Assembly: GCA_964550655.1 (NCBI GenBank)
Contig: CAZKAQ010000018.1
Span: 1 to 47,743 of the forward strand
DNA from: GCA-1730015 sp964550655
GTDB lineage: Bacteria; Pseudomonadota; Gammaproteobacteria; Granulosicoccales; Granulosicoccaceae
Length of the DNA: 47,743 bases
Reading direction: 5' to 3'
In this document: positions 24,793-32,434 of the stretch, piece by piece
Layout of the letters: every line of letters begins with the position of its first letter
Position numbering within the stretch: the stretch's first letter is position 1
Program-made: the position numbers and the translations under genes
The notes under the pieces: model-generated
What the model was told of the DNA's origin: nothing
Seen by the model: only the letters and a program-made list of their open reading frames with translations
The model's database searches: none

Positions 24793-25698
24793 ATGGCACT
24801 TCCAGCATATGCAGGGTGGGGCGAGCGAGTCTGGTACTACGCTTTTCGCTTTATTTGTTTTTTGATCTTTGTATTTTTGATCTCACCGATCCTCATCGTT
24901 CTGCCCCTGAGTTTTAATGTCGAGCCGTACTTTTCATTTACCCCGGGCATGCTTGCGGGTGATCCGGATGCCTACTCGCTGCGCTGGTACAAAGATATTC
25001 TGACTAACGGCATGTCCAACCCCGATGCCACAACCGGCTGGTGGGCAGATGTCTGGAATAACGCGCAATGGGTGCGATCCATGCGCAACAGTTTCTTTAT
25101 TGGCTTCTTTGCAACGCTGATCGCGACAGCACTGGGTACGATGGCGGCTGTGGGTTTAAGTCGCTCTGAAATGCCTTTCAAGAAAAAGATAATGGCATTT
25201 TTAATCTCACCGCTGATCGTGCCATTAGTGGTAACAGCTGCCGGTACGTTCAGAGCATTCAGTGAACTTGGTCTTGCCTACACGCATCTGGGCGTAATTC
25301 TGGCTCACGCTATTCTCGGTATTCCGTTTGTGATTATCACCGTAACTGCTACTCTGGTCGGCTTTGATAACAGTCTTGTTCAGGCGTCCTACAGCATGGG
25401 TGCGACTCCGCTGAAAACCTTTTTCAGAGTGCAGTTGCCACTGATCCTGCCGGGTGTTATCTCCGGTGCACTGTTCGCATTCGTCACATCGTTTGATGAG
25501 GTCGTGGTGGTTATAGCCATGGCATCTGTTGAACAGCGCACCATTCCACGACAGATGTTTTCCGGTATTCGCGAACAGATTTCACCCACTATTCTGGCTG
25601 TCGCGACTATCCTCGTCATAATCTCGATAGCGCTTCTGGCAACGCTTGAAATGATCCGTCGCCGCGGTGAAAGATTGCGTGGTGTGACGCCGGCATAG
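24793..25698 (+). CDS. PotC-like ABC transporter permease
   Basis: Second permease of the polyamine-type importer. The 301-residue product has about six membrane helices, the first at 15-42 (FICFLIFVFLISPILIVLPL). The EAA loop equivalent is QASYSMGATPLKTFFRVQLPLILPG at about 196-220. The ATG has no visible ribosome site: the preceding bases belong to the 265-bp element, whose internal frame ends in TGA one base upstream (TGA-t-ATG), so reinitiation after upstream translation is possible. Confidence 0.92.
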   Translation: MALPAYAGWGERVWYYAFRFICFLIFVFLISPILIVLPLSFNVEPYFSFTPGMLAGDPDAYSLRWYKDILTNGMSNPDATTGWWADVWNNAQWVRSMRNSFFIGFFATLIATALGTMAAVGLSRSEMPFKKKIMAFLISPLIVPLVVTAAGTFRAFSELGLAYTHLGVILAHAILGIPFVIITVTATLVGFDNSLVQASYSMGATPLKTFFRVQLPLILPGVISGALFAFVTSFDEVVVVIAMASVEQRTIPRQMFSGIREQISPTILAVATILVIISIALLATLEMIRRRGERLRGVTPA

Positions 25699-25713
25699 AA
25701 TGCCAGCCAATCG

Positions 25714-25833
25714 TTGAACAAAGGTGAGATTTTGTCGTTTTCGGAACACCGCGCCGATTAGTTTTTAACGACGATGTACTGCCCGACAATGCTGTTCCAT
25801 TGAACGTATTGCAGGGTAAACCCCTTTGTTCAA
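25714..25833. repeat. Nested inverted repeats in the gap before soxB
   Basis: TTGAACAAAGG (25714-25724) and CCTTTGTTCAA (25823-25833) form a perfect 11-bp inverted repeat spanning nearly the whole 144-base gap. GTCGTT/AACGAC and CGG/CCG are nested inside. It is another structured spacer in this locus, unrelated in sequence to the 265-bp element as far as I can see. Confidence 0.6.
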
Positions 25834-25842
25834 GATGACCCT

Positions 25843-27087
25843 ATGAAAGCGTACTCATTGTTTTCGCTGGCTCGCAATGCCATGTCATATCATCGTAACT
25901 GGCAGCGGGTCTGGCGCAGTCCTGACCCGAAATCCAAATACGATGTTGTGATTATCGGCGGTGGCGGGCATGGCCTTGCAACGGCATACTACCTGGCGAC
26001 CCAGTGTGGCATCTCCAATGTGGCGGTCATAGAAAAGGGCTGGCTCGGCGGTGGTAACACCGGTCGCAATACCACCATTGTGCGTTCCAATTACCTGCTC
26101 GATGCATCAGCCGGTATGTATGAGCACGCGATGAAACTATGGGAAGGTTTATCGCAGGAACTGAACTACAACGTGATGTTCTCTCAGCGCGGGCTATTGC
26201 ATCTGGCGCATAGTGTTCACGACATGCAGGAGATCGGTCGTCGAGGTAACGCTATTTACTTAAATGGTATTGACTCCGAGTTTCTCTCGCCTGCGCAGGT
26301 AAAAGAAATGCTGCCTATTATCAACATGAATTGCCGATATCCGGTAATGGGTGGTTTGCTGCAAAAACGCGGTGGTACCGCGCGTCACGATGCAGTGGCA
26401 TGGGGCTACGCACGTGGTGCAGATGCAGCCGGTGTGGACATCATTCAGAACTGTGAAGTGACCGGTGTCAGAGTTGAAAACAATACCGTGGTTGGCGTTG
26501 ATACCAGTCGTGGGTTTATCGGCGCCGGCAAGGTCGGTTCAGTAGCGGCGGGTCACAGCAGTGTTGTTGCAGAGATGGCGGGGTTTAAGTTACCGCTTGA
26601 GTGTTACCCGTTGCAGGCACTTGTATCTGAGCCGATCAAACCGATCATTGACTGTGTTGTTATGTCGAATGGTATCCATGTTTACGTCAGTCAGTCTGAT
26701 AAAGGCGAGCTGGTGGTGGGTTCAGGTTCTGACGCCTATAACTCCTACTCGCAAAGAGGCAGCTTTGATCTTATAGAGCACACGGTTGGTCCTCTGTGCG
26801 AGCTGTTCCCGTTGTTCTCACGTTTACGAATGCTTAGACAATGGGCGGGTATTGTCGATGTCACGATTGATCGTTCACCGATACTCTCAAAAACACCGGT
26901 TAAAAATCTCTATTTCAATTGCGGCTGGGGTACCGGTGGTTTTAAAGCCACACCCGGTAGCGGCCATGCGTTTGCACATTCAATCGCGGCAGGTGAAATG
27001 AATGAAATTGCAGCACCGTTTTCCATAGACCGGTTTAACTCCGGTGCGCTAATTGATGAAGGCGCTGCAGCCGCGGTGGCTCATTAG
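25843..27087 (+). CDS. soxB: Sarcosine oxidase beta subunit
   Basis: Catalytic flavoprotein subunit of heterotetrameric sarcosine oxidase, which oxidatively demethylates sarcosine to glycine. The 414 residues show the FAD-binding VVIIGGGGHGLATAYYLA (about 35-52) and the covalent-FMN histidine region GGTARHDAVAWGYA (His about 182). The C-terminal FAD motif is NLYFNCGWGTGGFKATPGSG. The length is typical of SoxB. The order soxB-D-A-G follows directly. The stop TAG overlaps the first base of repeat copy 2, and no ribosome site is evident before its own ATG. Confidence 0.95.
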   Translation: MKAYSLFSLARNAMSYHRNWQRVWRSPDPKSKYDVVIIGGGGHGLATAYYLATQCGISNVAVIEKGWLGGGNTGRNTTIVRSNYLLDASAGMYEHAMKLWEGLSQELNYNVMFSQRGLLHLAHSVHDMQEIGRRGNAIYLNGIDSEFLSPAQVKEMLPIINMNCRYPVMGGLLQKRGGTARHDAVAWGYARGADAAGVDIIQNCEVTGVRVENNTVVGVDTSRGFIGAGKVGSVAAGHSSVVAEMAGFKLPLECYPLQALVSEPIKPIIDCVVMSNGIHVYVSQSDKGELVVGSGSDAYNSYSQRGSFDLIEHTVGPLCELFPLFSRLRMLRQWAGIVDVTIDRSPILSKTPVKNLYFNCGWGTGGFKATPGSGHAFAHSIAAGEMNEIAAPFSIDRFNSGALIDEGAAAAVAH

Positions 27088-27351
27088 TGTACTGCAGCGA
27101 ACAAATGCACAGCATCAGTCGACCAACCAAAGTGCCTGATATGTTTTTGGAAATTACGAAAATAAAGTTAGATAAAAGTGCTATTCGAATCGAAGATGCA
27201 CTTTGCCTGGCCGCCCCTGCGGGAGCGTGCCATTCGGCCAACAGCTACGTTGCAGCTCTTGATAAGGGGGAAGCCATTGTCTGCGAGCTGCGCCTTGCTG
27301 TAGACCAAATGGCCCACTCTGATCCCGCACCTTTATTCGCTACAGTACACT
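27086..27351. repeat. 265-bp structured intercistronic element, copy 2
   Basis: Spans the soxB-soxD gap from within the soxB stop codon to three bases before the soxD ATG. End repeats GTGTACTG.AGCGAA match over 18 of 21 positions (27087-27107 with 27330-27350). Flanking TA on both sides could be a target duplication. The inner stem 27223-27237/27305-27319 pairs at 12 of 15 positions; ACAGC/GCTGT and GCAGCTC/GAGCTGC are nested. Compared with copy 1, three stem pairs change on both sides (A24536:T24778 to G27097:C27340, T24668:A24750 to C27230:G27312, T24680:A24738 to C27242:G27300). That supports a conserved fold. Confidence 0.85.
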
Positions 27352-27354
27352 AGA

Positions 27355-27651
27355 ATGTTTATTATCAACTGCCCCTATTGTGGTGATCGTGATCAGACCG
27401 AGTTTTCCTGTCACGGTGAAGCGCATATTCCGCGTCCGACAGAAACTGCGAAGCTGACAGATGAACAGTGGGGTGAATATGTATTCTTCCGCACTAATCC
27501 CAAAGGCTACCATCGTGAGCGCTGGTTGCACGACCATGGCTGCAGACGCTGGTTTAACGCATTACGTAATACCGTAACAGATGAGTTTGTAGCGACCTAC
27601 AAAATTGAAGACCCGAGACCACCGATTCCCGAAGACGGAGGTCAGGTATGA
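27355..27651 (+). CDS. soxD: Sarcosine oxidase delta subunit
   Basis: Small zinc-binding subunit of heterotetrameric sarcosine oxidase. The 98 residues begin MFIINCPYCGDRDQTEFSCHGEAHI, with the Cys/His zinc ligands (C6, C9 and later C/H residues), and contain ERWLHDHGCRRWF, typical of SoxD. The ATG lies one base after the stop of a frame running through the 265-bp element (TAG-a-ATG). Its own stop overlaps the soxA start by four bases. Confidence 0.94.
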   Translation: MFIINCPYCGDRDQTEFSCHGEAHIPRPTETAKLTDEQWGEYVFFRTNPKGYHRERWLHDHGCRRWFNALRNTVTDEFVATYKIEDPRPPIPEDGGQV

Positions 27652-30600
27652 GCCAGTCGCAGCGCATATCTCAAGGTGGCAGGATCGATCGTAGCAAGCC
27701 GTTATCGTTTTCATTTGATGGCAGGCAATACACAGGCTACCAGGGTGATACTCTCGCCTCAGCGCTGTTAGCCAACGGCATACGTTTAATGGGGCGTAGT
27801 TTCAAATATCACCGTCCACGTGGTGTAATTGCCGCTGGCTCTGAAGAACCTAATGCACTGGTACAGCTTGAAACCGGTGCCTATACCGAACCCAATACCC
27901 GTGCCACCTGTATAGAGTTGTACGATGGTCTGGTAGCTAAGTCACAGAACCGCTGGCCGAGTCTTGAGTTTGATGTGGGCGCGGTAAACTCGGCTGTTGC
28001 ACGTTTTCTGCCTGCAGGTTTCTACTATAAAACATTCATGTGGCCGGCATCAATGTGGATGACGTATGAGAAGTTTATTCGCAAGGCTGCGGGCCTTGGT
28101 GTCAGTCCGGTTGAGGATGATCCGGATGTCTATCACGGTACTTACGCTCACTGTGATGTACTGGTGATCGGCGGCGGTCCTGCCGGTATTGCAGCTGCAA
28201 CTGCTGCTGCCACCAGCGGTGCACGGGTGATGTTGCTGGACGAGGGCAGTGAATTCGGTGGTGCGCTGCTTGGTACTTCAGACAATGCAGCATCAGGTGA
28301 CTATATAAGCAATGCAGTGCAAGAGCTTGAGCAGAATGAAAATGTAAAACTGCTTCGTCGTACCACGGCAACAGGTTATTACGACTATAACTATATTACT
28401 GCACTTGAAAAAGTCACTGATCATCTTGGTCCTCGCGGAGGTGGTGATGCACCGCGGCAAAGGTTCTGGAAGATTCGTGCAAAACAGGTGGTTATAACTG
28501 CAGGTTCTATTGAACGACCACTGGTGTTTGCAGACAACGATCGTCCCGGCGTCATGCTTGCCAATGCAGTCGGTACCTATGTGAATCGCTATGGTGTGTT
28601 ACCGGGTAAAGATATTGTGGTTTTTACCAACAATGACAGTGCCTATCAGGTAGCGCTTGATGCCGCCGCAGCCGGTGCCACGGTGACCACCGTTGATACC
28701 AGAAAACAGGTATCTTCGGATCTTAAATCACGGCTTGAGCAAAACAATATCCGCTTGTTTGAGGGTCATGCCATCAGTGCTGTACAGGGCAGCAAAGGTA
28801 TTCAGTCGGTTCGAGTCATGGAGCTGTCTGAAGATGGCGAGTCTCTGCAGGGGCAGGCCTGGGAGATTGATTGTACCTGTGTCGCCAGTTCCGGCGGCTG
28901 GACACCGTCATGTCACATGTTCAGTCAAAGTGGCGGTAAGTTAAAGTACCTGGAGTCTATTGCAGGCTTTGTCCCTGATATGTCGCGAGCAAAAGTATCA
29001 AGCCCCAACATCTCGGCCGGCGCTTGTAACGGCAGCTACACAACAAGTGAGTGTATTGAGCAGGGAATAAAGGCAGGTACTGCTGCTGCCGCGGCAGTTG
29101 GAAAGTCTGCTTCCGGTGCGAGTACTACACTAGTATCCGACTTTGTGGTCAATGAAATTGCCCAGGGTGATATCGCACCGCTTTGGTTAGTGCCCACAGT
29201 TCATCCGGTCGGTGAGGGCAGGTCCAAGCACTTTCATGATTTTCAGAACGACGTCACAGCCGCTGATATTCAACTGGCCGCAAGAGAAGGGTTTGTTTCA
29301 GTTGAACATCTGAAGCGCTATACCACAACCGGGATGGCAACTGATCAGGGCAAGACTTCAAACTTAAATGCACTGGCAATCATGGCTAATATTCAGGGAG
29401 TGTCGATACCAGAGGTAGGTACAACGACTTTTCGTCCTCCCTATACGCCACTTACATTTGGTGCTGTTGGCGGACAGGAATCGCGTGAGCTTTTTATTCA
29501 GGAACGGAAAACGCCAATGCACCAGTGGCATGTTGCCAACGGTGCAGTATTCGAAGATGTTGGTGACTGGAAACGTCCCTGGTATTTTCCACAAGCTGAT
29601 GAAGATATGCACGCTGCAGTTCAGCGCGAAACGCTTGCAGTGCGTGAATCTGTCGGCATGCTTGATGCCTCAACGCTCGGCAAGATAGATATACAAGGCA
29701 GGGACGCGCTCAAACTCATTGAGATGGTATACACCAACAACTGGCAGAAGCTTGCCGTTGGTTCTTGTCGCTACGGCTTGATGCTCAATGAACACGGCAT
29801 GATTTTCGACGACGGTGTGACCACAAGGCTAGGTGATAATCACTACCACATGACCACGACCACCGGTGGTGCCGCACGTGTTATGAGCTGGCTTGAAGAA
29901 TGGCTGCAAACCGAGTGGCCGGAGTGGGAAGTCTACTGCACCAGTGTTACTGAACAGTGGGCAGTAATGGCATTAAACGGCCCCAGGGCACGCGACCTGT
30001 TGCAGGAACTGACAGATATCGATGTCTCCAAAGAAGCGTTTCCCTTTATGACTATGCGTGAAGGTATGATCGCTTCTGTGCCGGCGCGGGTATATAGAAT
30101 CAGCTTCACCGGTGAGCTGGCTTACGAGATCAATGTGCCGGCACGTTACGGCAAACACCTGATTGAAGCGTTGAGCGAGGCGGGTAAGAAATATAATCTT
30201 GTGCCTTACGGTACAGAGGCAATGCATGTACTTCGAGCGGAAAAAGGCTTCATCATTGTCGGTCAGGATACCGACGGCACAGTCACTCCACATGATATGG
30301 ACATGGACTGGATAGTTTCCAAAACTAAAGAGGAATATCTTGGCAATCGTGCCCAGGTGCGTGTTGATACCCGACGTGAGAAGAGACCACAGCTGGTTGG
30401 CCTGCTAACGGAAGATCCGACAGTGGTACTGCCCGAAGGTGCACATATTGTTGCAGAAGTTCTGCCTCAGCCACCAATGCCGACAATCGGACATGTCACA
30501 TCAAGCTACATGAGTCCAAACGCCGGTCGCTCAATTGCGCTGGCTTTACTGCAAGACGGCATTAAGCGTAAGGGAGAAGTCGTATCGCTACGTTTAATGG

Positions 30601-30674
30601 ATGGCTCGGTGCATCAGGCACAAGTCACAGATACTGTGTTTGTCGATAAAGAAGGAGTCCGTGTCCGTGGGTAA
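27648..30674 (+). CDS. soxA: Sarcosine oxidase alpha subunit
   Basis: Large subunit of heterotetrameric sarcosine oxidase; it binds NAD+ and, through its C-terminal folate domain, couples demethylation to 5,10-methylene-THF formation. The 1008 residues match the family. A 2Fe-2S ferredoxin-like fold without cluster covers about 15-95. A dinucleotide-binding site VLVIGGGPAGIAAATAAATS starts near 171, a second nucleotide region lies around 290-340, and a GcvT-like domain runs from about 610 to the end (EMVYTNNWQKLAVGSCRYGL). It overlaps soxD by four bases and soxG by eight. Confidence 0.96.
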   Translation: MSQSQRISQGGRIDRSKPLSFSFDGRQYTGYQGDTLASALLANGIRLMGRSFKYHRPRGVIAAGSEEPNALVQLETGAYTEPNTRATCIELYDGLVAKSQNRWPSLEFDVGAVNSAVARFLPAGFYYKTFMWPASMWMTYEKFIRKAAGLGVSPVEDDPDVYHGTYAHCDVLVIGGGPAGIAAATAAATSGARVMLLDEGSEFGGALLGTSDNAASGDYISNAVQELEQNENVKLLRRTTATGYYDYNYITALEKVTDHLGPRGGGDAPRQRFWKIRAKQVVITAGSIERPLVFADNDRPGVMLANAVGTYVNRYGVLPGKDIVVFTNNDSAYQVALDAAAAGATVTTVDTRKQVSSDLKSRLEQNNIRLFEGHAISAVQGSKGIQSVRVMELSEDGESLQGQAWEIDCTCVASSGGWTPSCHMFSQSGGKLKYLESIAGFVPDMSRAKVSSPNISAGACNGSYTTSECIEQGIKAGTAAAAAVGKSASGASTTLVSDFVVNEIAQGDIAPLWLVPTVHPVGEGRSKHFHDFQNDVTAADIQLAAREGFVSVEHLKRYTTTGMATDQGKTSNLNALAIMANIQGVSIPEVGTTTFRPPYTPLTFGAVGGQESRELFIQERKTPMHQWHVANGAVFEDVGDWKRPWYFPQADEDMHAAVQRETLAVRESVGMLDASTLGKIDIQGRDALKLIEMVYTNNWQKLAVGSCRYGLMLNEHGMIFDDGVTTRLGDNHYHMTTTTGGAARVMSWLEEWLQTEWPEWEVYCTSVTEQWAVMALNGPRARDLLQELTDIDVSKEAFPFMTMREGMIASVPARVYRISFTGELAYEINVPARYGKHLIEALSEAGKKYNLVPYGTEAMHVLRAEKGFIIVGQDTDGTVTPHDMDMDWIVSKTKEEYLGNRAQVRVDTRREKRPQLVGLLTEDPTVVLPEGAHIVAEVLPQPPMPTIGHVTSSYMSPNAGRSIALALLQDGIKRKGEVVSLRLMDGSVHQAQVTDTVFVDKEGVRVRG

Positions 30675-31212
30675 TCCTGCAATAGCTACTCCGTTAAACG
30701 GTGCGAAAATCGACACCGATGGCCTGACTGTGGTTGAGCTTGCCCATAGTAGCAAGATCAATCTGCGCGGTGATTTTGAATCTGCCGATGCAGCTTTGAC
30801 TGCAATAGCTGGTTTGGAAGCCACGTTAGCGCCAAACACATACGTTAGTAACAGTGCCTCAACTTTGTTCTGGCTGGGTCCGAATGAACGCCTGCTCTAT
30901 ACCGACAGTGATCCTGAAACCATCATCAAACAATGGCGGGAACACGCAGCTTGTGCGGCTGTTGATGTTAGCGACTATTCAACCGTACTACGCTTAAGCG
31001 GGCCAAAAGCCCGTGCGGTGATCGCCAGTGGCTCACCTTTCGATGTACATCCTGATGAGTTCGGTGTTGGTCAGTGTGTACAAACGCGATTTGGCAATGC
31101 CTCGATACTGCTATCGAATCATGCAGATACGCCTGTGTTTCAACTACAGGTACGCTGGAGTTACGCAGAATACGTATATGAGTATATAAAGCGAGTTGCA
31201 AACTACGTGTAG
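30667..31212 (+). CDS. soxG: Sarcosine oxidase gamma subunit
   Basis: Fourth subunit of the sarcosine oxidase complex. The 181-residue product shows the SoxG-type region NTYVSNSASTLFWLGPNERL and the central VDVSDYSTVLRLSGPKARAV. The GTG at 30667 is chosen because GGAG lies nine bases upstream and it overlaps the end of soxA; a GTG two codons earlier is too close to the ribosome site, and an ATG at 30601 would overlap soxA by 74 bases. It ends 11 bp from the convergent aminotransferase gene; I see no intrinsic terminator there. Confidence 0.9.
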   Translation: MGNPAIATPLNGAKIDTDGLTVVELAHSSKINLRGDFESADAALTAIAGLEATLAPNTYVSNSASTLFWLGPNERLLYTDSDPETIIKQWREHAACAAVDVSDYSTVLRLSGPKARAVIASGSPFDVHPDEFGVGQCVQTRFGNASILLSNHADTPVFQLQVRWSYAEYVYEYIKRVANYV

Positions 31213-31223
31213 AGAAATCCTGC

Positions 31224-32351
31224 TTATCCGGTTATATGCCTCTCGAGTGCTTCAAGCCCTGCATCAAGATTCTTCCTGCCGAACCCGAGTCTGAAATGGT
31301 TGTCCGGTGTATCGCCAAGTGCAGACTGATAAATAGAGCCTGGAAGCAGCAGTACACCACTTTGTTCTACCAATTGCTGTGTAAAGGATTCAACTCCCTC
31401 GGCACCTTTATAGCGCGGAAAAGCCATGCATGAACCGTCTGGTCGTTGCCAGTCGAACAAGTCCGGATGGCGGCTGAAAAATGCATCCCATCTGGGCAGG
31501 TTTTCATCAACGATGGCACATGTGCGGGCAAGTAGTTTATCGCGGTGTCTGAGTGCGATTTTGGTTAAGCGTTCGCTCGGTCCCGAATTGCAGATAGAGA
31601 GATAGTGTTTGAGTCTCTCCATTTTAGAAAGTATCTCTTTGTCTCTGCAGCCAATCCATCCGACTCTCAAGCCGGGAAGGCCATAGGCTTTAGACATTAC
31701 GTTTAATGATAAGCCCCGTTCGTAGACATCTGCAATTAATGGCAGATGTTTAGTGCCTGTCTCACCGAGTCCGTTGAATATTTCATCATGTAGTATGTAA
31801 ATACCGTGTTTTCTACAGAGACTGATTAGAGCCTCGTATCTGTCTGGTGACAGAATCGTACCGGTTGGATTGTGGGGGAAGTTTATTGTGATGAGTCGGG
31901 TATTAGATTTAATGGCGGATGCAACTCTGTCAATATCGAGTGACCAGTTATCCGTTGGATCAAGTGGTACACCACTGGTGCTGCAAATTGAAAGCGGTAG
32001 TGATTCATGTGACTGATAGTTTGGTGTCACTACAATCGCGTGGCTGTCTTTGTCCAGTATCACCGAGTTGGCTGCAAATATTCCTTCACTGGCACCGGCA
32101 AAACACAGTATTTCATCGCTGCCGCAATGCTTAAACGTATTAGCAATTTCTTCTCTTACATCCGGTGCACCAAAAGTTTCAGTGTAACCGAGCCACATGT
32201 CATCGAACTCTGCGCGTTCTTCAGGCGAGGCATAAGAAAGTAGCTCCTGCAGAGACATGCTTTCTGCGTCTGAGGCAGTCATGTGATAACGCGCTTTGAA
32301 CTCCCATTTTGAAAAGTGAGTCTCAAGACGAAAATCAGGCAGGGATGTCAT
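31224..32351 (-). CDS. PLP-dependent class I/II aminotransferase
   Basis: The 375 residues are of fold-type I. They include NFPHNPTGTILSPD (Asn161), the cofactor-binding Asp in ILHDEIFN (D189) and the Schiff-base lysine in VMSKAYGLPGLRVGW (K221). Substrate unknown; the general pattern resembles aminotransferases of amino acid and natural-product pathways. It follows the ACP-fusion gene by 83 bp on the same strand and is likely its operon partner, so it may transaminate or elaborate an amino acid substrate for that enzyme. Confidence 0.9.
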   Translation of the reverse strand: MTSLPDFRLETHFSKWEFKARYHMTASDAESMSLQELLSYASPEERAEFDDMWLGYTETFGAPDVREEIANTFKHCGSDEILCFAGASEGIFAANSVILDKDSHAIVVTPNYQSHESLPLSICSTSGVPLDPTDNWSLDIDRVASAIKSNTRLITINFPHNPTGTILSPDRYEALISLCRKHGIYILHDEIFNGLGETGTKHLPLIADVYERGLSLNVMSKAYGLPGLRVGWIGCRDKEILSKMERLKHYLSICNSGPSERLTKIALRHRDKLLARTCAIVDENLPRWDAFFSRHPDLFDWQRPDGSCMAFPRYKGAEGVESFTQQLVEQSGVLLLPGSIYQSALGDTPDNHFRLGFGRKNLDAGLEALERHITG

Positions 32352-32434
32352 GTTTCAGGTCGCTATAGCTTGACTGTGCAGCTTTATGCCTTGATCATGC
32401 CGGGCGCTATGCTGTAACTGTTGATCCTCTTACG

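Noticed and set aside
27087..27353. 88-codon frame inside repeat copy 2 as a real gene
   Set aside because: Same reasoning; its N-terminal part is out of frame with copy 1. Kept only as a possible translation-coupling device.
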